A DNA stretch of 26,757 nt from Prevotella sp. CAG:485 (lineage in GTDB: Bacteria; Bacteroidota; Bacteroidia; Bacteroidales; Muribaculaceae), in the NCBI GenBank assembly GCA_000437495.1, contig FR897887.1, positions 18,869 to 45,625 of the forward strand, read 5' to 3'. Each line of letters starts with the position of its first letter. Positions within the stretch are counted from its first letter, which is position 1. Below the pieces are notes generated by a model, which ran no database searches, was not told where the DNA came from, and worked only from the letters and a program-made list of their open reading frames with translations. Made by a program: the position numbers and the translations under genes. Shown here piece by piece: positions 16,524 to 23,402 of the stretch.

Positions 16524-16633
16524 AAAACACCTTCTTACCTTAAATCTACTGCCTGACAAACGAAAGACACTTAACAGCGGTAATCCGCAGAGGCTGCTCC
16601 GAAAGAATCACGGGGCAGCCTCTCATTTATATT
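16524..16633 (+). ncRNA. Candidate small RNA of about 110 nt
   Basis: The unit has a promoter-like start (16486-16517) and a strong hairpin end (16589-16623). No open frame longer than a few codons lies between them. The inside contains TTACCTTAAATCTACTGCC (16535-16553), which resembles a stretch at 17775-17795. I cannot match it to a named RNA family. Expression is inferred from the two signals only. Confidence 0.35.
16589..16633 (+). terminator. Terminator-like hairpin with weak T tail
   Basis: AGAGGCTGC (16589-16597) pairs perfectly with GCAGCCTCT (16615-16623) around a loop of 17 bases whose edges can add CC/GG pairs. It is followed on the plus strand by CATTTATATT, which is only partly T-rich. 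Confidence 0.55.
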
Positions 16634-16635
16634 AG

Positions 16636-16672
16636 GTATGTGTAAGGGCTTATCTAAAGTATGTGTAAGGGC
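16636..16672. repeat. Short direct repeat, two copies of 14 bp
   Basis: GTATGTGTAAGGGC occurs at 16636-16649 and again at 16659-16672, a 23 bp period. It touches the stop codon of the outer-membrane protein gene (16676). The gap 16365-16675 otherwise holds the two promoters, the GGTGGATAAAA repeats and the small-RNA candidate. Confidence 0.7.
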
Positions 16673-16675
16673 CTG

Positions 16676-17488
16676 TTATTCGGGCAGATAGAGTGGTTTC
16701 AAGGTCTTGGCGGTGGCTGAATAGGCAATCATCAGTCCCAACTGCCAGCCGTTGAAGCCGCCCTGGTCCGACGAATAAACGCCGCGCACGGCATACGGTG
16801 TAAGGCGAAGGCTCGACATCAGAGTCTGTCGTTTCTGACCCGAGCTTACCACAATGTTGCTGAAATGCCAGTCGAAGTTGACACCAAAATCTATATTGAG
16901 ATCCTTGACCCTCATCTTGCGCTGCGGCATTCCCATCACCTCGTCGCCCGATTCGTTGAACTCCAAGGGTCTGGCCGTCCAGGAATAGTTTGTCCATTTC
17001 ACGCCTGCAAAGGGTATGATGCTGAAGTTTCTGCTGTCATAAACCGAATAGCCTGCGTTGAAGCCCCATGAGGTGTAATTGGCATTCTTCACATTGGCGC
17101 GAAACTTCTCGTCGGGGGCGCCCACGGTGGTCATGCGCAGTTTACGCAGCGTGGGTGAGGCAAACGACAAGGCAGCTTCAAGATATATGCGCCGGAAAGC
17201 CACCTTACCGCCCACGGTAAAGTCCCATGCCCAAGAGAAATACTCATTCAGCCGTCCGGCCGTCCACCGTGGCCCGGTACCGATAAAGAGGCCATAGGTC
17301 CATGGCGTCGTTACCCATTCCACGCTGTCGGGCAATATGTTATCTTCTATGGTTACAGAATACGGATTCACCAAGGTGTCGGCCACTGCCGCATCTTTAC
17401 CGCCGACCGGAGTTGCCGCTTCTGCCTGCGTGCTGACGGCGCCAAGTGCCGCTAATACAAGTATTATGGTTGCTGAAAATCTCTTCAT
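16676..17488 (-). CDS. Outer-membrane beta-barrel protein of unknown role
   Basis: The product is 270 residues with a signal peptide (about 1-24, ending in TQAEA) and no lipobox. The mature part alternates polar and aromatic residues in amphipathic strands, for example WTYGLFIGTGPRWTAG, YLEAALSFAS, YTSWGFNAGYSVYD and FSIIPFAGVKWTNYSW. It ends with a final strand GWQLGLMIAYSAT and a short tail. About eight to ten strands are likely, giving a small barrel similar in size to OmpA-type or DUF3575-like proteins. No family is recognised with confidence. The gene is monocistronic. Upstream is a long non-coding region with a promoter at 17811 and terminator-like hairpins, so it may be controlled by attenuation. 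Confidence 0.75.
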   Translation of the reverse strand: MKRFSATIILVLAALGAVSTQAEAATPVGGKDAAVADTLVNPYSVTIEDNILPDSVEWVTTPWTYGLFIGTGPRWTAGRLNEYFSWAWDFTVGGKVAFRRIYLEAALSFASPTLRKLRMTTVGAPDEKFRANVKNANYTSWGFNAGYSVYDSRNFSIIPFAGVKWTNYSWTARPLEFNESGDEVMGMPQRKMRVKDLNIDFGVNFDWHFSNIVVSSGQKRQTLMSSLRLTPYAVRGVYSSDQGGFNGWQLGLMIAYSATAKTLKPLYLPE

Positions 17489-17654
17489 AATGGCTTCATG
17501 GGGAAACAGGCTTGTTCCTCACTCCTTATTATAAAGCCTCAGAGTGTTAAAAAGTTTGCACGGACCTGTGTCTAAATTTAGTCAAAATTGAGTCAAATGC
17601 CTCCGCAGCTGCCTCAGGGCATTCCCTTTGAAGCTCGCTGAGGTGATCTCAAAA

Positions 17655-17691
17655 AAAATAAGCGGTAAAAAATCGACTTCTTTCAGACCGC
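17655..17691 (-). terminator. Terminator-like hairpin upstream of the outer-membrane protein gene
   Basis: On the minus strand GCGGT (from 17687-17691) can pair with ACCGC (from 17662-17666) across a 20-base loop, followed by TTATTTTTTTT. The T-run is strong and the stem weak. It sits about 165 bp before the start of the beta-barrel gene on the same strand. Confidence 0.4.
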
Positions 17692-17736
17692 ATTTTTCCG
17701 CTTGCAAATGCCGTTGGCGAGAACTTCCCGAAAGGG

Positions 17737-17769
17737 CAAAAAAAATTGATTGTCATCGCGACAACCAAT
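17737..17769 (-). terminator. Strong Rho-independent terminator or attenuator
   Basis: On the minus strand ATTGGTTGTC pairs with GACAATCAAT (10 bp with one G-U) around a GCGAT loop, and a run of T follows (the A-run at 17738-17745). It lies only about 35-60 nt after the predicted start of transcription from the promoter at 17811-17818, a layout expected of an attenuator or of a very short RNA. No complete gene lies between promoter and hairpin. Confidence 0.6.
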
Positions 17770-17810
17770 CTCAATTAACCTTAAAATCTAATACCATGAA
17801 AAACTCAATG

Positions 17811-17818
17811 CAAAGATA
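17811..17818 (-). promoter_or_regulatory. -7 promoter element upstream of tandem hairpins
   Basis: The minus strand reads TATCTTTG, an exact TAnnTTTG match. No clear TTTG is found 17-22 nt upstream, so an activator may be needed. The inverted repeat at 17845-17868 would sit at about -41 to -64, a usual activator position. Confidence 0.42.
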
Positions 17819-17844
17819 ATACATTTTTCAGAGATGTGGTTATA

Positions 17845-17868
17845 AAACTATGTTACAAAACATAGTTT
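17845..17868. promoter_or_regulatory. 24 bp perfect inverted repeat, possible operator
   Basis: AAACTATGTT and AACATAGTTT are perfect 10 bp inverted arms separated by ACAA. This is the most symmetric short motif in the intergenic DNA here, and it lies between a minus-strand -7 element (17811-17818) and a plus-strand one (17879-17886). A dimeric regulator site is likely; the regulator is not in the window. Confidence 0.5.
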
Positions 17869-17878
17869 AACTTTTATT

Positions 17879-17886
17879 TAACTTTG
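17879..17886 (+). promoter_or_regulatory. Possible plus-strand -7 element
   Basis: TAACTTTG is an exact match to the consensus, but there is no good -33 element because the inverted repeat fills that space. It points towards rubrerythrin, 314 bp away. The rest of 17887-18040 shows no gene or clear structure. Confidence 0.28.
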
Positions 17887-18040
17887 GTTTTGTTTTATTA
17901 ACTCATTATTTTGCATTTCAAGCTGATTTCGGGTTTAAAACGGGCATCTTTCCTATTCTCCCGAATATCTGCATCCGCATCATGGCCATGGTATGTTTCC
18001 GCACTTTCCGGCATGGTTCATGCAAAAAAAATCAATTTAG

Positions 18041-18074
18041 CCTTGATTATGTTACGGAATTTTATGTACCTTTG
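18041..18074 (+). promoter_or_regulatory. Promoter of rubrerythrin
   Basis: CCTTG (18041-18045) is followed after 21 nt by TACCTTTG (18067-18074), both fitting the Bacteroidetes consensus. Transcription should start near 18081, leaving a leader of about 119 nt before the ATG at 18200. The leader shows no clear riboswitch-like fold. Confidence 0.65.
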
Positions 18075-18199
18075 CCATCGGAAACTTTCACTGCCTCGGA
18101 CATGAACCTGAGTGCGGTTGAAAATGTTGTAACTGATAAAATCACCGTCCGCATTTTTCAATCGGAACAACCTGATAATCATCAACAAATACACACAAT

Positions 18200-18742
18200 A
18201 TGAAATCACTGAAAGGCACCAAGACCGAGAAGAATCTCGAAGAAGCTTTTGCAGGCGAATCCATGGCCCGCAACAAATACACATATTTTGCCTCTAAGGC
18301 CCGCAAAGACGGCTACCAGCAGATAGCAGCCATTTTTGAGGAAACGGCAGGCAACGAGAAAGAACACGCCAAGCTGTGGTTCAAATACCTCAACGGCGGT
18401 GAAATCTCCGACACAATGACAAACCTGGAAGCAGCCGCCGCAGGCGAGAATTACGAATGGACAAACATGTACGACCGTATGGCTCGCGAGGCTGAGGAAG
18501 AGGGATTCCCCGAGATAGCTTTCAAGATGCGCGGGGTGGCCGCCATAGAGAAGCACCATGAGGAGCGCTATCGCCGTCTGCTGGAAAACATCAGGGAGGG
18601 CATCGTCTTCTCGCGCGACGGCGACCGTATGTGGCTGTGCCGCAACTGCGGGCATATCCACTTCGGAAAGAAGGCTCCGGAAATCTGCCCGGTATGCAAC
18701 CACCCGCAGTCATTCTTTGAAATCAACCCCGAGAACTACTGA
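18200..18742 (+). CDS. rbr: Rubrerythrin (peroxide-scavenging diiron protein)
   Basis: Rubrerythrin reduces hydrogen peroxide to water in the cytoplasm of anaerobes, passing electrons from a rubredoxin-like iron to a diiron centre. The 180-residue length is standard. The ferritin-like part (about 1-140) has Glu20 in EEAFAGES, Glu53-x2-His56 in GNEKEH, an acidic cluster at 97-101 (EAEEE) and Glu117-x2-His120 in EKHH. The C-terminal rubredoxin domain has Cys147-x2-Cys150 and Cys163-x2-Cys166 (WLCRNCG and ICPVCNH). The start MKSLKGTKTEKNL is the family's normal N-terminus. It is a single-gene unit with its own promoter and terminator. In such anaerobes it is often induced by oxygen or peroxide; no regulator is visible here. 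Confidence 0.97.
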   Translation: MKSLKGTKTEKNLEEAFAGESMARNKYTYFASKARKDGYQQIAAIFEETAGNEKEHAKLWFKYLNGGEISDTMTNLEAAAAGENYEWTNMYDRMAREAEEEGFPEIAFKMRGVAAIEKHHEERYRRLLENIREGIVFSRDGDRMWLCRNCGHIHFGKKAPEICPVCNHPQSFFEINPENY

Positions 18743-18790
18743 GAACTTCCGCCGCTTGCTTGATTAAGCTCCTGCGGCAGTTAAACGCAA

Positions 18791-18826
18791 TAAGGGCAGT
18801 GCCGCCATTGGCACTGCCCTTAATCT
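18791..18826. terminator. Bidirectional terminator between rubrerythrin and the GLUG gene
   Basis: TAAGGGCAGTGCC (18791-18803) pairs perfectly with GGCACTGCCCTTA (18810-18822) around GCCATT. Flanking AAT/ATT-rich bases follow on both strands. It serves the convergent genes ending at 18742 (+) and 18858 (-). Confidence 0.85.
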
Positions 18827-18857
18827 TAGTTGTAAATCTCTGATTTACAGTGAGTTA

Positions 18858-21800
18858 TCAGCGATTGAAGTTCACTTTCTCTATCTTGCGTGTGCCGTTG
18901 GCGAAGGTGGTGATAACCACATTGACGCCCTGCCAGGGTGAGGCAGAGGTCAGGCCGGAGGCATTGACGTAGATGACGCTTGCAGGAACCTCGGTGTCGT
19001 CGATGCTGCCGATGCCGTTGCTCTTCAGTACGCGTGAAATCTCGGCCGACGGATAATAGTTGCGGTGAGCGGCAATGGCACGCACTGTAATGTCGTTATT
19101 GACAACGCGCACCTCAGCCACGCCGTTGGTTGTCAGCGATGCCGAATTGTCGGGACCGGGAGCAGTGTTGTTGATAGTGTAGTAGTATGTAACGCCGGGA
19201 ACGGTGTGCGAGAAGACAAGCTTATATGTCTCTTTGTCATACAGCAGCGTGTCGGCCAGTTGCGGCACGGCAAGTGTGTCGGGTGTTGCCATAAGAGCAT
19301 AGCGGCGAACATAATTGCCGTTAGTGGCCACCAGGGTGTCGTTGAACTCCTTGCCGGCATACATTTCCAGCACATTGCCGTTTACGATGAAGGGTTTGTT
19401 GCCCTTAGCCAGCGACCATTTCAGACCTTCGGCCTGAGCCAGAGCTGCGTCATGTTTCACTGCCAGATGGTGTTCGCTGTCGCCGAAGTTGACCACTGCC
19501 GTAGCGGCTGCCACTGCCATCGGTTCGTCGGCATACATCTTCAGCATGGGATAACGGCCCTTGGCGAAGCTCCAGTAAGCTGTGTCGAGACCCTCAACGG
19601 GTTCACCGCTGGTAAGAGCGTTGGTCTTAAGACCCTTGGCGTTGGCGAGGTCTTCGCTCTGAGCAGCTTTGACTACTGACGAAACCTGTGCATCCCAGTA
19701 AACAGAGGCCACATCGGGAACTTTGTAGTTTTTGCCGGTAACCTGACCTTCGAAGACGCTGCCTGTGCGGCTGTAAACATCACCGAGGTTGAGAGCAGCC
19801 GTCAGAGACTTCTGTTTGTCGGTGGTGTTGTGCCATGACTCGATGCCGCCTACATACTGTTCTGCCTCCACATAACCTGTGTTGAGCACGTTGTAAGCCT
19901 GGGCGAAGTTGGCCATTATGACGCCGCCGGCGCCATCGAGTTTGCTGGTAGTATATGTTGAGCTGATATGCTGCAGCGACACCTTGCCAACATTCTGGCA
20001 ATTCTGAACAACGCCGTAGTTGTAGCTGACGATGCCGCCCACATAGTGGTAGCCACCGACAACCTCGCCGGCATTGAAGCAGTCTTCAATGCGACCGCCG
20101 GCACGGTTATAACCGCATATAGCGCCCGAAGTGCCTGCGTGAGCAATTACTTTGGCATAGTTGCGGCAGTTGATGATGTCGCCGTAGTTCTCGCCTACGA
20201 ATGCACCCGACGAGGAATAGAAGATGAACTCGTTGTCGGCGCCGAGACGCAGATTCTTCACTGCGCCGCCCTTCTTGATACGGCCGATGAAGCCGCGGGT
20301 GGAAGTTTTGCCGCCAACAATTAATCCTGCTTCATTGAACACAGGATAAACGAGGCTGATGCCGGTGATGGTGTGGTTGCCGCCGTCGAGGACGCCGCCG
20401 AACTTGTAAGTTGACGATGCGCAGTTGCTGATGCCCTTGAAGGCGGTGTCTTTCTGCAGATTGATGTCGGCGGTGATGAGGAAGTGAGAACCGTCGAAGG
20501 TGAGCTGATTGAGGGTTGTTGCTTCCGACAGACGAATCAAATCGGCTTTGTCCTTGATGAGATAAGGCTTCTCGGCTGTGCCTTCGCCGTCGAAGATGCC
20601 GGCGGGTGCCAGCTTCATCACAACCCATTTGTAGATATTGCCGTTGGCGGCACGGATGGTATCGGTGGCTATGGAGCCGTTGAGCTGCACGTTGGCGCCG
20701 CTGATGATAACGCCGTGGCCTTCAGTGCCGAAGACGCCGTCTTTCAGAGCCGTCCATTTCACGGAGCCGGCGGTGGAAACGGTGAAGTTGTTGGCTACAT
20801 TCTCCACATTGTCAGTGCCGGTGAAATTGATGGGAGCTTTTGCCACGTTGGCAACCGAGTTGGAACCGATGGTGGCCAGTGTGGGATAAGAGCCCTTCTC
20901 AAACTTCCAAATCTCGGTGCTGTAATTCTCCCAGGGTTCGCCCGAAATCATATCGGCAAGCGCGGTAAAGCCCTTGGCAGTGTTGTAGTTGGGATGCAGC
21001 GAACCGTCGATGCGGCAGTTGGTGATTATCGGGGGCTCGCCGTAAGTGCGGGTGTCGAACCAGCCCAGATAGGGAGAGTAAGAGTAGTTGGAAATGGAAC
21101 GAGAATGGCAAGCCATGTAGCAGTTGGTGATTTCCGAACGTTCGGGATGTCCGGCCAGCTTGATGTTGATGGCATAACCAACGAGGGGGCTCGTCCATGA
21201 GCCGCCTACTTCCATATTGCCGTTGAAGAAGCAGTTTTCAACCTTCACACCCTGGATAGCGCCCACGATGCCGCCGGCAGCCGTTGAGCTTACCGAAGAG
21301 GTTGTGGAGATTTCAGCCAGAGCGAAGCAACGGCGGATGTCGGCCTCTGTGGAGCAACCGGCGATGCCGCCGGCAAACATGGCGTAACGGTTCATGATGA
21401 TCTGGCCGGAGAAATAGCAGTCTTCAATATAGCCGCCGTATTGCTGACCCAGCGAGTTGGAGGTCATGTAACCTACCACACCGCCTACAGAATAGTTCTC
21501 ACGGCCGCCGTAACCGGTAACAGTGGCGTTGGTGGCGTTGCACTTGGTGATGGGGAAACGCATATTGCCAATCACGCCGCCCACGTTGTTGGCGCCTTCC
21601 ACAGTGCCGGTGAACGACAGACCGGTGGCCGGACCTGACGAACCGCAGACACCGCCGGCAATGAGATAACCGCGGATTTTGCCGTTGGTAACTTTGCAGT
21701 TTTCAATCTTACCCATGGAGTAAGCTGCCACGCCGCCTGCGTAATAGTAATTCTCGCAGGAGATATCGGGCGCGCTGAGGGTGATGTTTTTCAGCGTGGC

Positions 21801-23177
21801 CACGGTGTCAACAGCGCCGAAGAGGGCTGCATAACCCTTTGAGCCGGTGCTCACGGTGAGGTTCGATATGGTCTTGTTGTCGCCGTTGTAATTGCCGGCG
21901 AAACGCTTCATGTCGTCGCTGCCGCCGATGGGCGGGAAGAGATAACCCTTCATGTTGATGGTCTTTGTCTGCTTGAAGTACTTGCCCTCAAACACTTTAA
22001 CCATTTTTGCGCCGTCGGGGATAGTGGCGGAATTGACCTTTTCGGAAAGACGGAAGAGGTCGGCTGCAGTGGCGATGATGTAGGGGTCTTCTTCCGTACC
22101 CGTACCGGCCCATTCAGCCGATGTGGGCGGGAAAGTGAGGTCGAACGGCAGGCTCAGCTCGGTGCTGACATACCGGCGGTAATAGTATTTGCCGGTATTG
22201 GTGTAGATGCCCCAGTTGCCGAAATGCAGAGTTTTGTTGTTGGCCGGACCGGTGATGTCGCGCGAAGGCCAGTAAACACCCTGATTCCAGTCGGCCGGAT
22301 AGCAGAAGAAATCTCCGTAGGTGTTCGACATAAGCTGCTGCGGAGCGATGCTGAAGGTGGAATCGCTGTTGAGGTAGCAGTCAACTTTTCCTCCCGTGTT
22401 CGACAGGTTGTAGATGCACAGCGAGTTAGTGCCGGGTTTCTCCACATAGATGTCGATTGTTTCGGGAGTTGTGCCGATGACCTTGCCGGTGGAGTCCATC
22501 TCGGCAATCTGAGATGTCATGGTGGCGTTGGAGCCTACAAAATCAGATTTTTTGTGCAGACCGTAGCCGATGGCGCGGTTCTTATACTCGCCTTCGGTGA
22601 TGAGAGCCACCCACTGGCCAATCTCAACTTTGCCTTCGGAGATATGTCCGGGAATGGTGCCGTTGGGGTCAAAGACGTTGGCATCAACGTCGCAGGCCAT
22701 GAGGTCAACATTGCCGTAAGTGGGATGCATATAGACCTGCTGGCGGTTGATGGTGAAATCGCCTGTGGTGAGGTCTACTTTGGCCTTGATGGTGGTTCCC
22801 CAGCCGAAGAAATTGCCGAGGAAGATGGAGTCGCCTTTCAGCGTTACAGTGGCCGGATTGGCCAGTTCAAAGCGCGTTTTGTTGTAGGTGAGCTGCAGGG
22901 GTTTTACGGGCAGATCGGCCGCCGTAACGGCTTTTTTGGGAGCCGACAGACGGGAACCCGTAACCGCGCCGCTGCGCAGAGCCTTTTCCGACAGACCGGC
23001 CACGGCACCTTGAATCTGCTGCCGTGCCCTCACTGCCGACTGCTCCGGAGCAGCTGCCTGACGCTGCGGCTGACGCGCCGATTTGGCCGCCGCGGCATCA
23101 CCCCAGTCGGGCGTCGTGGCGTTGGCGCCTGTAATGGCCAACAGCACGGCCAAAATGGTGGTAGTGATTTTTTTCAT
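18858..23177 (-). CDS. Giant secreted GLUG-motif repeat protein, probable type IX secretion cargo
   Basis: The product is 1439 residues with a signal peptide (about 1-20) and an Ala/Gln-rich low-complexity stretch (about 27-60). After an N-terminal domain (about 90-350) come two long modules. Each opens with GxGTxxxPYxIxxxADLxRLSE (about 358-379 and 863-884) and continues with GLUG-type repeats such as YAGGVAAYSMGKIENC, NVGGVIGNM, YVGGIVSYNYGVVQNC and YVGGIESW, likely forming a beta-helix. Each ends in SGEPxExxxxxxWxFxKGxYPxL (745-766 and 1190-1211) and a similar beta domain. A chitobiase C-terminal-like domain (about 1311-1384; YYYTINNTAPGP) follows. The last 43 residues (VIYVNASG, then GVNVVITTFANGTRKIEKV) resemble a type IX sorting domain. 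It is likely a surface adhesin or binding protein; no catalytic motif is seen. Confidence 0.87.
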   Translation of the reverse strand: MKKITTTILAVLLAITGANATTPDWGDAAAAKSARQPQRQAAAPEQSAVRARQQIQGAVAGLSEKALRSGAVTGSRLSAPKKAVTAADLPVKPLQLTYNKTRFELANPATVTLKGDSIFLGNFFGWGTTIKAKVDLTTGDFTINRQQVYMHPTYGNVDLMACDVDANVFDPNGTIPGHISEGKVEIGQWVALITEGEYKNRAIGYGLHKKSDFVGSNATMTSQIAEMDSTGKVIGTTPETIDIYVEKPGTNSLCIYNLSNTGGKVDCYLNSDSTFSIAPQQLMSNTYGDFFCYPADWNQGVYWPSRDITGPANNKTLHFGNWGIYTNTGKYYYRRYVSTELSLPFDLTFPPTSAEWAGTGTEEDPYIIATAADLFRLSEKVNSATIPDGAKMVKVFEGKYFKQTKTINMKGYLFPPIGGSDDMKRFAGNYNGDNKTISNLTVSTGSKGYAALFGAVDTVATLKNITLSAPDISCENYYYAGGVAAYSMGKIENCKVTNGKIRGYLIAGGVCGSSGPATGLSFTGTVEGANNVGGVIGNMRFPITKCNATNATVTGYGGRENYSVGGVVGYMTSNSLGQQYGGYIEDCYFSGQIIMNRYAMFAGGIAGCSTEADIRRCFALAEISTTSSVSSTAAGGIVGAIQGVKVENCFFNGNMEVGGSWTSPLVGYAINIKLAGHPERSEITNCYMACHSRSISNYSYSPYLGWFDTRTYGEPPIITNCRIDGSLHPNYNTAKGFTALADMISGEPWENYSTEIWKFEKGSYPTLATIGSNSVANVAKAPINFTGTDNVENVANNFTVSTAGSVKWTALKDGVFGTEGHGVIISGANVQLNGSIATDTIRAANGNIYKWVVMKLAPAGIFDGEGTAEKPYLIKDKADLIRLSEATTLNQLTFDGSHFLITADINLQKDTAFKGISNCASSTYKFGGVLDGGNHTITGISLVYPVFNEAGLIVGGKTSTRGFIGRIKKGGAVKNLRLGADNEFIFYSSSGAFVGENYGDIINCRNYAKVIAHAGTSGAICGYNRAGGRIEDCFNAGEVVGGYHYVGGIVSYNYGVVQNCQNVGKVSLQHISSTYTTSKLDGAGGVIMANFAQAYNVLNTGYVEAEQYVGGIESWHNTTDKQKSLTAALNLGDVYSRTGSVFEGQVTGKNYKVPDVASVYWDAQVSSVVKAAQSEDLANAKGLKTNALTSGEPVEGLDTAYWSFAKGRYPMLKMYADEPMAVAAATAVVNFGDSEHHLAVKHDAALAQAEGLKWSLAKGNKPFIVNGNVLEMYAGKEFNDTLVATNGNYVRRYALMATPDTLAVPQLADTLLYDKETYKLVFSHTVPGVTYYYTINNTAPGPDNSASLTTNGVAEVRVVNNDITVRAIAAHRNYYPSAEISRVLKSNGIGSIDDTEVPASVIYVNASGLTSASPWQGVNVVITTFANGTRKIEKVNFNR

Positions 23178-23276
23178 GCGTTTTTATTTGGGTTAGTGAC
23201 AATGTTCAGGTTCTTGCCAACGCAAGGTAATGCGGATGTATTTTTGTGAATCGCCGGAGACTTAGTGTTCCGACTG

Positions 23277-23310
23277 CAAAGATAATAAAATTTTATTTAA
23301 GGAGCCCAAA
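23277..23310 (-). promoter_or_regulatory. Promoter of the GLUG-repeat gene
   Basis: The minus strand reads TATCTTTG (23277-23284) and TTTG (23307-23310) with a 22 nt spacer. The leader to the ATG at 23177 would be about 94 nt. It lies back to back with the plus-strand promoter at 23338-23368. Confidence 0.55.
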
Positions 23311-23337
23311 ACAACAAAAAATTTTCAAGACGGGAAT

Positions 23338-23368
23338 TTTGCAATCTCCCCGAAAAATATTAACTTTG
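23338..23368 (+). promoter_or_regulatory. Promoter of the C69 peptidase/RCC1 operon
   Basis: TTTG (23338-23341) is followed after 19 nt by TAACTTTG (23361-23368). The start of transcription would be near 23375, giving a leader of about 28 nt before the ATG at 23403. Both elements match the Bacteroidetes consensus exactly. Confidence 0.65.
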
Positions 23369-23402
23369 CCGAAAAGTAAGAACCTAACCTGACAAGACAA
23401 GA

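Noticed and set aside
16337..16543. A 68-codon plus-strand frame over the lipoprotein promoter
   Set aside because: It overlaps the start of the lipoprotein gene and two promoters, and contains the GGTGGATAAAA repeats. No domain is visible.
17628..17819. A 63-codon plus-strand frame
   Set aside because: It passes through two hairpins and a promoter on the other strand, with Lys/Ser/Arg-rich random composition and no ribosome site. The 7-codon ATG frame at 17796 is likewise unsupported.
20484..21200. A 238-codon plus-strand frame inside the GLUG gene
   Set aside because: It is a mirror of Gly/Asn-rich repeats, without signal, domain or promoter.
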